Below, piece after piece: positions 14,890-22,755 of a stretch of 28,202 nt of DNA. Position 1 is the stretch's first letter, and each line of letters begins with the position of its first letter. A program made the position numbers and the translations under genes. This DNA comes from JBKEDF01 sp047975325 (GTDB taxonomy: Bacteria; Pseudomonadota; Alphaproteobacteria; Rhodobacterales; Rhodobacteraceae). The notes under the pieces were generated by a model that saw nothing but the letters and a program-made list of their open reading frames with translations, was not told the DNA's origin and searched no databases. The stretch is from contig JBKEDF010000076.1 of the NCBI GenBank assembly GCA_047975325.1, positions 1 through 28,202 on the forward strand, read 5' to 3'.

Positions 14890-17547
14890 TTACCCCGCCA
14901 GCGCCGCTTCCACCGCTGCGACCGCCTCATCGGCGCGGGCCGCATCCCGGCCGCCGCCCTGCGCCAGATCAGGACGACCGCCGCCGCCCTTGCCGCCAAG
15001 TTCCGCCACGGCAAGGCGCACCAGATCAACCGCGGAAATCCGATCCGTCAGGTCCTTGGTAACACCTGCCGCCACGGCCGCCTTACCCCCGGTATCCGCA
15101 ATGACAAGGGCCACCCCGGATCCGAGACGGGCCTTCATTTCATCCACAAGCCCGGGAAGATCCTTTCCGGACACGCCCGAAAGAACCTGGGATATCACCT
15201 TCAGCCCATTGACCTCCTTGATGGCCGGGCCTTCCGCTCCGCCACCCGACATCGCCAATTCCCGTCGCAATTGCGCAACCTCGTTTTCAAGCTTGCGACG
15301 TTCTTCCAGAAGCACCCTGGCCCGCGCCGCCGTATCGGCCGGCGTTACCTTCAGAACCGAGGACACATCCGCCAGTTGCCGCGCCTGCGCTTTCACAAAA
15401 TCAAGCGCGCCTTCACCAGTCAGCGCCTCGATCCGCCGCACCCCGGCGGAAGAGGCCGAATCTCCCAGAAGAATACAGAGCCCGATCTCCCCCAACCGGG
15501 TCACATGGGTCCCGCCGCAAAGTTCCAGGCTGTAGGTCCTGCCATCCATGCCCTTGCCGGAACCTTCCAGTTCCCCCATGGAAACCACACGCACCTCATC
15601 GCCATATTTTTCGCCGAAAAGTGCCTGCGCACCGATTGCGCGCGCATCATCGGGGGTCATGATCCGGGTTTCGACCCTGCCATTGCCGCGGATAAAACCG
15701 TTCACCTCCGCCTCGACCCGGGCGAGTTCATCGGGGCTTAGCGCCTGGGCATGGCTGAAGTCGAATCGCAGCCTGTCCGGAGCATTGAGGCTGCCGCGCT
15801 GCGCAACATGCGGCCCAAGTGCGCGGCGTAGTGCCTCATGCAGAAGATGCGTGGCCGAATGGTTCGCCCGAATCGCCGAACGGCGGGTATGATCAACCGC
15901 CAATTCGGCGGGCTGGCCCTGGGAAATCTCCCCCTCGGTCACTTCACCGATATGAATGAAAAGCCCCTGAGCACGTTTCGTGTCACTGATACGTATCGCG
16001 CCGGTGGGCGTTTTCAAAAGTCCGGCATCCCCAACCTGACCACCGGATTCGGCATAAAACGGCGTCTGGTTCAGAACAATCTGGACCTTGCCCCCCCCCC
16101 CGGCCTTCGGTGTCTGCGCCCCATCGCTGACCAGGGCCAGGATTTCCCCTTCCGCGATTTCGGTATCATAGCCCAGGAATTCCGTCGCTCCGTGGGCTTC
16201 GGCCAGGTCGAACCAGATTTCGGCCTCCCTGGTGTCCCCCGAACCCGCCCAGGAGGCCCGTGCCTTGGCCTTCTGTTCGGCCATCGCCGCATCAAAACCC
16301 GCGGCATCCACGCCCCGGCCCTTTTCGCGCAGGGCATCCTGCGTCAGATCAAGCGGGAACCCATAGGTATCATAAAGCTTGAAGGCCGTCGCGCCGGGCA
16401 AATCGGCCCCCTCAGGCAGTGCGGCCAGTTCCTCATCCAACAGCCTGAGCCCCCGGTCCAGTGTCTGACGAAATCGCGTCTCCTCCAGCCGCAGGGTTTC
16501 CTCGATCAGGGCCTGCGCCCGGCCAAGTTCGGGATAGGCCGCCCCCATCTGCCGCAGCAGCGCCGGGACCAGCCGGTACATCACCGGATCCTGTGCGCCA
16601 AGCTGATGGGCATGACGCATCGCGCGGCGCATGATCCGCCGCAACACATAGCCACGCCCCTCATTCGAAGGCATCACCCCATCGGCAATCAGGAAGGAAG
16701 TGGAACGAAGATGATCCGCAATCACCCGATGGTGGATCTTGCCCGGGCCGTCCGGGTCGGAACTGGTCGCATGGGCCGAAGCCTCGATCAGGCTGCGCAT
16801 CAGATCGGTGTCGTAATTGTCATGCTTGCCCTGCAAGAGCGCGCCGATCCGTTCCAGCCCCATGCCGGTATCGATCGATTGCATCGGCAGGGGTTCCATC
16901 CGCCCATCGGCAAATTGTTCATTCTGCATGAAGACGAGGTTCCAGATCTCGATGAAACGATCCCCATCTTCCTCGGCCGAACCCGGCGGGCCACCCCAGA
17001 TGTCCGACCCATGATCATAGAAGATCTCGGTACAGGGGCCACAGGGGCCTGTCGGCCCCATGCGCCAGAAATTGTCATCCGACGCGATGCGGATGATCCG
17101 ATCATCCGGCAGGCCGGCAACCTTTTTCCAGATATCGGCAGCCTCATCATCGGTATGATAGACGGTCACCAGGAGCTTATCTGCAGGAATACCGAAATCC
17201 CGGGTCAGAAGTTCCCAGGCAAAAGGGATCGCGTCCGATTTGAAATAATCCCCGAAGCTGAAATTTCCCAGCATTTCAAAGAAGGTATGATGTCGGGCGG
17301 TATACCCCACATTGTCCAGATCATTGTGTTTTCCGCCCGCCCGTACACATTTCTGCGATGTTGTCGCCCGGGCATAGTCGCGTTTGTCGACCCCGGTGAA
17401 ACAGTTCTTGAACTGCACCATCCCCGAATTGACGAACATCAATGTCGGGTCGTTGCGCGGCACCAATGGGCTGCTGTCGACCACCTCATGGCCGTTACGG
17501 CGGAAATAGTCGAGAAAGGTTGAGCGGATATCGTTCAGCGACGGCAT
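14890..17547 (-). CDS. alaS: Alanine--tRNA ligase
   Basis: Charges tRNA-Ala and edits mischarged Ser/Gly. The 885-residue protein is full length: class II catalytic core (1 to about 240, with motif-2 region RATTSQKCVRAGGKHNDL and RHHTFFEMLGNFSFGDYF), tRNA-binding helical region, editing domain with zinc-type ligands His563 and His567 (NHSATHLLH) plus Cys677 and His681 (CGGTH), then a C-Ala domain ending in the glycine-rich GGKGGGGRPDLAQGGG segment. The ATG at 17547 is the conserved MPSLNDIR start. Four glycines at 483-486 are encoded by an 11-G run. It lies 171 bp downstream of recA, a common alphaproteobacterial neighbourhood. Confidence 0.97.
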   Translation of the reverse strand: MPSLNDIRSTFLDYFRRNGHEVVDSSPLVPRNDPTLMFVNSGMVQFKNCFTGVDKRDYARATTSQKCVRAGGKHNDLDNVGYTARHHTFFEMLGNFSFGDYFKSDAIPFAWELLTRDFGIPADKLLVTVYHTDDEAADIWKKVAGLPDDRIIRIASDDNFWRMGPTGPCGPCTEIFYDHGSDIWGGPPGSAEEDGDRFIEIWNLVFMQNEQFADGRMEPLPMQSIDTGMGLERIGALLQGKHDNYDTDLMRSLIEASAHATSSDPDGPGKIHHRVIADHLRSTSFLIADGVMPSNEGRGYVLRRIMRRAMRHAHQLGAQDPVMYRLVPALLRQMGAAYPELGRAQALIEETLRLEETRFRQTLDRGLRLLDEELAALPEGADLPGATAFKLYDTYGFPLDLTQDALREKGRGVDAAGFDAAMAEQKAKARASWAGSGDTREAEIWFDLAEAHGATEFLGYDTEIAEGEILALVSDGAQTPKAGGGGKVQIVLNQTPFYAESGGQVGDAGLLKTPTGAIRISDTKRAQGLFIHIGEVTEGEISQGQPAELAVDHTRRSAIRANHSATHLLHEALRRALGPHVAQRGSLNAPDRLRFDFSHAQALSPDELARVEAEVNGFIRGNGRVETRIMTPDDARAIGAQALFGEKYGDEVRVVSMGELEGSGKGMDGRTYSLELCGGTHVTRLGEIGLCILLGDSASSAGVRRIEALTGEGALDFVKAQARQLADVSSVLKVTPADTAARARVLLEERRKLENEVAQLRRELAMSGGGAEGPAIKEVNGLKVISQVLSGVSGKDLPGLVDEMKARLGSGVALVIADTGGKAAVAAGVTKDLTDRISAVDLVRLAVAELGGKGGGGRPDLAQGGGRDAARADEAVAAVEAALAG
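16091..16101. repeat. Homopolymer of 11 C (11 G on the coding strand) inside alaS
   Basis: The run encodes Gly483-Gly486 between the catalytic and editing halves of AlaRS. The present length keeps the frame. Any one-base slip would truncate an essential enzyme shortly afterwards. Confidence 0.95.
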
Positions 17548-17648
17548 AACGGCCCCTTTTCAGGCGGATCGGCATTGGCCTTCCTTTAGCCGCGTGCAAG
17601 GCGGCTGTCCACTACCGCCCGGAGACTGCACTGATCATCCGTCCGTAT

Positions 17649-17682
17649 ATCGGGGCCGCGTACTGCATGCCGCGCCCCCGAT
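17649..17682. other. Long hairpin with T-run between recA and alaS
   Basis: ATCGGGG-C-CGCG pairs with CGCG-C-CCCCGAT around a 10-nt loop, giving 11 pairs and one internal mismatch. On the plus strand it is followed, after 7 nt, by eight T bases up to 17697. That geometry would terminate plus-strand transcripts, yet both neighbouring genes run on the minus strand. For recA messages it is a 3' structure without a U-run. Confidence 0.45.
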
Positions 17683-17718
17683 CCCGGCCCTTTTTTTGTC
17701 AGAAAGGGGCGCTATGCC

Positions 17719-18789
17719 TCAGTTTTCGACAAGATCCTCGTCACCCTCTTCACCGGTGTGAAAGTCCAACCCATGCGATGCACGGATCTTGTCCTCAATC
17801 TCCAATGCGATGACGGCATTGTTGCGCAGGTAGAGCTTGGCATTTTCCCGTCCCTGACCAATCCGTTCATCACCATAGGAATACCAGGAACCCGATTTTT
17901 CCACGACGCCCGCCTTGACGCCAAGGTCCAGAAGCTCCCCGTTCTTGGAAATCCCTTCCCCATACATGATGTCGAACTCGACCTGTTTGAAGGGCGGGGC
18001 AACCTTGTTCTTGACCACTTTCACCCGGGTCGAGTTTCCGATGACCTCATCACGTTCCTTGATCGCGCCGGTACGACGGATATCAAGTCGGACGGACGCA
18101 TAGAATTTCAGGGCATTCCCCCCGGTCGTGGTCTCCGGGTTGCCGAACATCACCCCGATCTTCATGCGAATCTGATTGATGAAGATCACCATACAATTCG
18201 ACCGGCCGATCGAAGCGGTAAGCTTGCGCATTGCCTGGCTCATCAGACGGGCCTGGCTGCCCATCTGCATATCCCCCATATCGCCTTCGATTTCCGATTT
18301 CGGCACCAGGGCCGCAACCGAATCGACCACGATCAGATTGACTGCGCCGGAACGCACCAGCGTATCGACAATTTCCAATGCCTGTTCACCGGTATCGGGC
18401 TGGCTGATCAGCAATTCATCCAGGTTGACACCCAGTTTCTTGGCATATTGCGGGTCCAGCGCATGTTCGGCATCGACAAAGGCGCAAACCCCGCCCTTCT
18501 TCTGCTCTTCCGCCACGACATGCAGCGTCAGCGTCGTCTTGCCCGAACTTTCCGGCCCATAGATCTCAACGATCCGCCCCTTGGGCAATCCACCAATGCC
18601 AAGCGCGATATCAAGCCCAAGTGAACCGGTTGAGGTTGCCTCGATATCCTGCACCGCATTTTCGGCCCCGAGCTTCATGATCGAGCCCTTGCCGAACTGT
18701 CGCTCAATCTGCGACAGCGCGCTTTCCAGCGCCTTCGTCTTGTCCATTTCGCGCTTGTCCTTCAAATCCAAAAGGTTCGCTGTCGCCAT
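17719..18789 (-). CDS. recA: Recombinase RecA
   Basis: Strand-exchange ATPase and SOS co-protease. The 356-residue protein has Walker A GPESSGKT at 78-85, the VVDSVAALVPKSEIEGDMGD region with the Walker B strand, the loop L1/L2 region (QARLMSQAMRKLTASIGRSN and the NPETTTGGNALKFYASVRLD block) and the acidic C-terminal tail. The ATG at 18789 (MATANLLDLKDKRE) has AAGGGG upstream. A longer upstream frame crosses the leader. An SOS box lies 51 bp upstream. It is expressed on the same strand as cckA (upstream) and alaS (downstream). Confidence 0.98.
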   Translation of the reverse strand: MATANLLDLKDKREMDKTKALESALSQIERQFGKGSIMKLGAENAVQDIEATSTGSLGLDIALGIGGLPKGRIVEIYGPESSGKTTLTLHVVAEEQKKGGVCAFVDAEHALDPQYAKKLGVNLDELLISQPDTGEQALEIVDTLVRSGAVNLIVVDSVAALVPKSEIEGDMGDMQMGSQARLMSQAMRKLTASIGRSNCMVIFINQIRMKIGVMFGNPETTTGGNALKFYASVRLDIRRTGAIKERDEVIGNSTRVKVVKNKVAPPFKQVEFDIMYGEGISKNGELLDLGVKAGVVEKSGSWYSYGDERIGQGRENAKLYLRNNAVIALEIEDKIRASHGLDFHTGEEGDEDLVEN

Positions 18790-18839
18790 TATCAACCCCT
18801 TTATTCCATAGCCACGCGCGGGCGGCAATCACGGCTAAT

Positions 18840-18854
18840 GTTCCCCTCCTGTTC
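18840..18854. promoter_or_regulatory. Alphaproteobacterial SOS box (LexA operator) of recA
   Basis: GTTC-CCCTCCT-GTTC, that is GAAC-N7-GAAC on the recA strand, exactly fits the alphaproteobacterial LexA direct-repeat operator. It lies 51-65 bp upstream of the recA start, overlapping the expected promoter. Confidence 0.9.
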
Positions 18855-19167
18855 TCACATAGTCAGGATCAAAACAAGAACATTTATGAAAAATTTTTAT
18901 ACCACCAGCTATTGTCCAAAGGTGTTAAGAGTTGGTTTACGCCAGCAAGGCAAACCCCAAAGACGGCGGAAAACAGGGACAAGATGCTGGTATTTCGGGG
19001 TCAAAGACTGGTCGGCCTTGCAACACCAAAGACGGGATCGACCACAAGCGAATCGCTTTCAACGAAAAACCTACCGCACCAGGTCAATGTCTCACTGCGG
19101 ATGGACTATAATCTGCTCACCCCGACCAAGGCCCTTATGGCAAAACCGCACATAACGCCGCAGACCG
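18855..19167. other. 313-bp gap between recA and cckA with no supported gene
   Basis: Holds the distal recA promoter region and the cckA 3' flank. A 99-codon plus-strand frame from a TTG at 18912 overlaps the cckA end and resembles no family I know. The motif CAAAGAC occurs three times (near 18957, 19002 and 19031). No intrinsic terminator was found after cckA. Confidence 0.5.
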
Positions 19168-21480
19168 CTACGAAGCAATCTGGCCCTGCACCGTCGTGGC
19201 CAGATCCGTGAGGGAGAAGGGCTTGGGTAAAAAGACCGAATTCGGGATGCGTGCCTGATCTTCGGTCACGCAATCCTCGGCATAGCCCGAAACGAAGACT
19301 GTCCGCACCTCGGGGCGTTCACGCAGTGCTTCGCGCACCCAGCTTGGTCCATCCATTCCCGGCATGACCACATCCGTTACAAACACATCAACCTCCAGCG
19401 CAGGATTTTCCAGCACCTTCAGTGCCTCCTCTGCGTTGCCCGCCTCAATAACGGTATATCCCCGCAAACGCAGTGCCCGCGAGGCAAAGGCGCGAACGGG
19501 CGCCTCATCCTCAACCAGCAGGACAACCCCTTCCCCCGGCCGCGAGGGTGCAGAAACCCTTGGCGAGGGTGCTTCCGGCGCCTGGTTTTCCTCCAGCTCA
19601 TGGACGGGAAAGTAGAGATGGAAGATGCTGCCCTCATCAGGCTTGCTATCGACAAAAACGAAGCCACCGGACTGTTTGACGATCCCATAGACGGTCGAAA
19701 GGCCAAGCCCCGTGCCCTTGCCCACCCCTTTCGTCGTGAAAAAGGGTTCAAATATCTTCTCGATCTCATCGGGGGGAATGCCACAACCGGTATCCATGAC
19801 GTGAATGACCGAATAACTGCCCGCCGGAACAACCGCGCGGTCCCGTCGGATTTCCTCCTCCAGGATCTGGGATTCGGTCCCGATCCTGATCGTACCGCCT
19901 TCGGGCATCGCATCACGGGCGTTTACCACAAGGTTCATCAGGACCTGTTCCAATTGCCGTCGATCTGCCCGAATCGCCCCGAGTTCAGGCGCATGATCAA
20001 GCTGCAATTGCACCCTTTCGCCCACGAGCCGGTTCAACAGATGCGTCATTTCGGCCAGAACATCGTGCAGGTCAACGCGTTCCGGCTTCAGCGTCTGTTT
20101 CCGTGAAAAGGCCAGAAGCTGCCCCACAAGACTGGCGGCGCGATTGGAATTCTGATGGATCTGCACCAGATCGGCATATTCAGGGTCATCCGGCGAATGA
20201 CGCAGCAAAAGCAGGTCGCAATGGCCGGAAATCGCGGTCAGCAGGTTATTGAAATCATGCGCGATTCCCCCGGCCAACTGACCGATGGCCTGCATCTTCT
20301 GGCTTTGCACGAATTGTGCCTCCAGTGTCTTGAGCGCGGTTGCATCCTGCAGGACCGCCAGGACACCTGGCCGGCCGTTTTCGACAAAACGGCGCATGTT
20401 GACCTGAACGAACACCTCTTCGCGTGCGCGACGCAACCGCAGGACTTCGGCCCGGCCCGGGGTGCGTTCCGCCAGGATATCATCCATCCAGTCGGTAATG
20501 GATCTGCCCAACCCTTCAAACAGATCGTTGATCCGGATCGCATTTTCGTCCACCGCCATCTGGGCCAGGTCCCGCGCGGTCGCATTTGCCGCACGAATGC
20601 TGCCATCGGCCCGGAACTTGATCAGCGCGACAGGAACATGTTCAAAATCGGCCAGCATCTCTGGCTCCTCATGCCGGTTGCCGACCGGCAAAAGATAGAT
20701 TTCCCGCCTTTCGCCGACACCTGACACCTCGGCCAGGACTGCACGGACAGGGCCATCCACCCCCGCAACGGAAACCTCCTCCCCCGACTGGAAATCGGAG
20801 GAGGTAAAAACCCGGTCAAGCCGTTTGGGACGCGCACCCAGCAAACGGCGCAGGGCTTCATTGGCAAAAAGGACCACACCGGATTTATTGACCACCATCA
20901 TCGGCAGGCTAAGCGTTTCCGCCCCGCCCCCGACGCCTGAACGATCATTGAATTCCTCCAGCCGCCACAGGAAACTGTCATGGCCAAGCGCATGAACCGA
21001 AAGCCGGATATGACCCCGCCGCGTCACGATATCCTCACGCGCGGAACCGCCACTGCCGGCACGCATCTGCAAGCGGTAAAGGACCGAGGCGGGGCTGACA
21101 AGAAAATCGCCAAGCGCCGCAACCAGCGTGGCCCCATCCGCAGCGCCAAACCTGTCATGCGCGGCAGTGTTCTGGAACGTGACCTGCCCCGTTTCATCCG
21201 TTGCAAAACAGGGGCTGGCATCCGCACCGACAAGTTTCAGCAACTGCCCGCCACGCGCCTTGCCGCGCCATTCCCGGAACCAGAAAACGCCCCGCACCAA
21301 TATGACGGTTATGGCAAATGTCGCCCCAGCCACCGCCGCTGCCAGCCGCATTTGCGGATCGCCTGCAAGAAACGCCACCATGACGCAGGCCAATGACGCT
21401 GCGAGCAGATACCAGACGCGCCCGGCCAGACCATGCAGGGTTTCCACGAGATCGCCCGAAAAGGGCCGATTTTGCCGCAC
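19168..21480 (-). CDS. cckA: Hybrid sensor histidine kinase CckA
   Basis: Cell-cycle kinase that feeds phosphate through ChpT to CtrA. The 770-residue protein shows two N-terminal membrane segments (about 23-40 and 47-65), PAS-like regions (about 85-180, 190-265 and 275-385), a HisKA domain with phospho-acceptor His408 in GGIAHDFNNLLTAISGHCDLL (typical of CckA), an HATPase_c domain (N-box NARDAMPEGG at 520, DTGCGIPP, GKGTGLGLSTVYG) and a C-terminal receiver with Asp703 (VTDVVMPGMDG) and Lys753. I chose GTG at 21480 because AGGAGG lies 5 nt upstream. The longer frame needs TTG at 21552 and lacks such a site. A CtrA-type box lies just upstream. The length matches rhodobacteral CckA. Confidence 0.92.
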   Translation of the reverse strand: MRQNRPFSGDLVETLHGLAGRVWYLLAASLACVMVAFLAGDPQMRLAAAVAGATFAITVILVRGVFWFREWRGKARGGQLLKLVGADASPCFATDETGQVTFQNTAAHDRFGAADGATLVAALGDFLVSPASVLYRLQMRAGSGGSAREDIVTRRGHIRLSVHALGHDSFLWRLEEFNDRSGVGGGAETLSLPMMVVNKSGVVLFANEALRRLLGARPKRLDRVFTSSDFQSGEEVSVAGVDGPVRAVLAEVSGVGERREIYLLPVGNRHEEPEMLADFEHVPVALIKFRADGSIRAANATARDLAQMAVDENAIRINDLFEGLGRSITDWMDDILAERTPGRAEVLRLRRAREEVFVQVNMRRFVENGRPGVLAVLQDATALKTLEAQFVQSQKMQAIGQLAGGIAHDFNNLLTAISGHCDLLLLRHSPDDPEYADLVQIHQNSNRAASLVGQLLAFSRKQTLKPERVDLHDVLAEMTHLLNRLVGERVQLQLDHAPELGAIRADRRQLEQVLMNLVVNARDAMPEGGTIRIGTESQILEEEIRRDRAVVPAGSYSVIHVMDTGCGIPPDEIEKIFEPFFTTKGVGKGTGLGLSTVYGIVKQSGGFVFVDSKPDEGSIFHLYFPVHELEENQAPEAPSPRVSAPSRPGEGVVLLVEDEAPVRAFASRALRLRGYTVIEAGNAEEALKVLENPALEVDVFVTDVVMPGMDGPSWVREALRERPEVRTVFVSGYAEDCVTEDQARIPNSVFLPKPFSLTDLATTVQGQIAS

Positions 21481-21485
21481 CTGAT

Positions 21486-21491
21486 CCTCCT
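21486..21491 (-). promoter_or_regulatory. Ribosome binding site deciding the GTG start of cckA
   Basis: AGGAGG on the minus strand, 5 nt before the GTG at 21480. It is the best Shine-Dalgarno match near the gene and argues against the TTG start at 21552. Confidence 0.75.
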
Positions 21492-21527
21492 GACCGCATC
21501 TTTTCCGGTCATTCAGCGCCAGAAAGA

Positions 21528-21542
21528 TTAATCCGCTCTTAA
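21528..21542. promoter_or_regulatory. CtrA binding site upstream of cckA
   Basis: TTAA-TCCGCTC-TTAA is an exact match to the full CtrA recognition motif TTAA-N7-TTAA. It is centred 55 bp upstream of the chosen cckA start and lies between cckA and the rsmB stop. It suggests that phosphorylated CtrA acts on the gene of its own upstream kinase. Confidence 0.65.
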
Positions 21543-21579
21543 CTGCTTTCAAAAACAGCTTTGAGTTGCAATTAATTTT

Positions 21580-22743
21580 CTAATTTCTTGTCAATATTGC
21601 ATAAAAAAACCCGTCCCCACCATCCAGGGGCGTCAGCAAACGGTGATCCCGGCATTGCCATCCGGGGTTATCGGCCAGAAACGTCTCAATCCTTTGGCCG
21701 TTTTCCTCATGCAAGAGCGAACAGGTCGCATAGGCAAGATACCCCCCCGAGCGCACGAGACGCGCGGCAGAGGAAAGAACCTGCGATTGCAGCGCTGTCA
21801 ATTCGGCCAGCCGCACGGCGGTCAGCCGCCATTTTGCCTCCGGCGCGCGACGCCAGCTTCCCGAACCCGAACAGGGCGCATCAGCCAGAACAAGGTCGAA
21901 AGGCCCGGCATCAGCCAGTTCGCCCTGCGCCAACAGCGTCACTTGCGCCCCGGCCCGGGCGGCACGTGCCGGAAGGTCGGACAGCCGCACGGAAGACACA
22001 TCATGGGCGAAAAGATCCAGCCTGGTCCGCGCCACCATGGCCAGCGTCTTGCCCCCGCCACCCGCACAATAATCCAGAACACGATCCCCATCGGCCAATG
22101 GCAATGCCTCCACCACCGCTTGCGATGCGGCGTCCTGCAATTCGACCAACCCATCAAGGAAGGCGCGGGAATTCATCACCCGCCGGGGGTTTCCCGTAAC
22201 CTCCAGCGCCGTCGGACACAGATGATGTGGCCGCGCCTCAATCCCATCCTCCGCCAACGCGGAAATAGCCGCCGGACAATCGGATTTAAGGCGATTCACC
22301 CGCAAGAAAACCGGGGCACGATGGCGCAGGGCTCGCAAAACGGCTTCGGCATCCCCGCCCAGTGATTGCTGGAAATGCGCCCAAAGCCATTCCGGACAAT
22401 CCAGTGCCTTACAGCCTTCCACGGCCAAGGGCGCCGTATTTTCAGCCTCGTTCAACGGGGCTGGTGCATAGCGATCTCCGGTAAAGATTTCTGACGGGTC
22501 CAAACCGGCAGAACGCAAGCGGCCAATCATCAGGCCCCGCCCTGTCAGCGCACCGCCAAGGTGGGCAAAAGACGCGCGGCACCGGATCGCCTCATAAACA
22601 AGGTCACGGATCGCATGCCGGTCACCGGATCCGGCAAAGCGATTGGCGCGTGCCCAGTTGATCAGTGTCTTTTCCGCAGCCTCCCCCGCCAAATGACGGT
22701 CAAGGATTTCAATCGCGGCGGCATGGCGGGCGGCGGGGGTCAT
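21580..22743 (-). CDS. rsmB: RsmB/NOP-family rRNA m5C methyltransferase
   Basis: SAM-dependent RNA cytosine-C5 methyltransferase, probably acting on 16S rRNA as RsmB (m5C967). The 387-residue protein has an N-terminal NusB-like helical region (about 1-120), then the Rossmann core: SAM motif DYCAGGGGKT at 224-233, motif IV DAPCSGSGSWRR with Cys291, and motif VI YATCSLLHEEN with the catalytic Cys341. Both cysteines needed for addition and release are present. The ATG at 22743 lies 12 bp after the guaB stop with GGCAGGG upstream, so guaB and rsmB form an operon. The gene ends inside the cckA promoter region. A paralogous RsmF-type target cannot be excluded. Confidence 0.88.
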   Translation of the reverse strand: MTPAARHAAAIEILDRHLAGEAAEKTLINWARANRFAGSGDRHAIRDLVYEAIRCRASFAHLGGALTGRGLMIGRLRSAGLDPSEIFTGDRYAPAPLNEAENTAPLAVEGCKALDCPEWLWAHFQQSLGGDAEAVLRALRHRAPVFLRVNRLKSDCPAAISALAEDGIEARPHHLCPTALEVTGNPRRVMNSRAFLDGLVELQDAASQAVVEALPLADGDRVLDYCAGGGGKTLAMVARTRLDLFAHDVSSVRLSDLPARAARAGAQVTLLAQGELADAGPFDLVLADAPCSGSGSWRRAPEAKWRLTAVRLAELTALQSQVLSSAARLVRSGGYLAYATCSLLHEENGQRIETFLADNPGWQCRDHRLLTPLDGGDGFFYAILTRN

Positions 22744-22755
22744 CTGCGGCCCTGC

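Noticed and set aside
15838..17523. 561-codon plus-strand open frame opposite alaS
   Set aside because: Antisense shadow of a GC-rich gene. The product has no family character, while alaS on the other strand is unmistakable.
18912..19211. 99-codon plus-strand frame between recA and cckA
   Set aside because: Needs a TTG start, has no convincing ribosome site, overlaps the cckA end and resembles no known family.
21481..21552. Upstream extension of cckA by 24 residues
   Set aside because: Requires TTG and would place the CtrA box inside the coding region. The GTG at 21480 has AGGAGG 5 nt upstream.
21589..21594. TTGACA on the minus strand at the rsmB end as a -35 box for cckA
   Set aside because: No acceptable -10 hexamer at 15-18 bp, so not called as a promoter.
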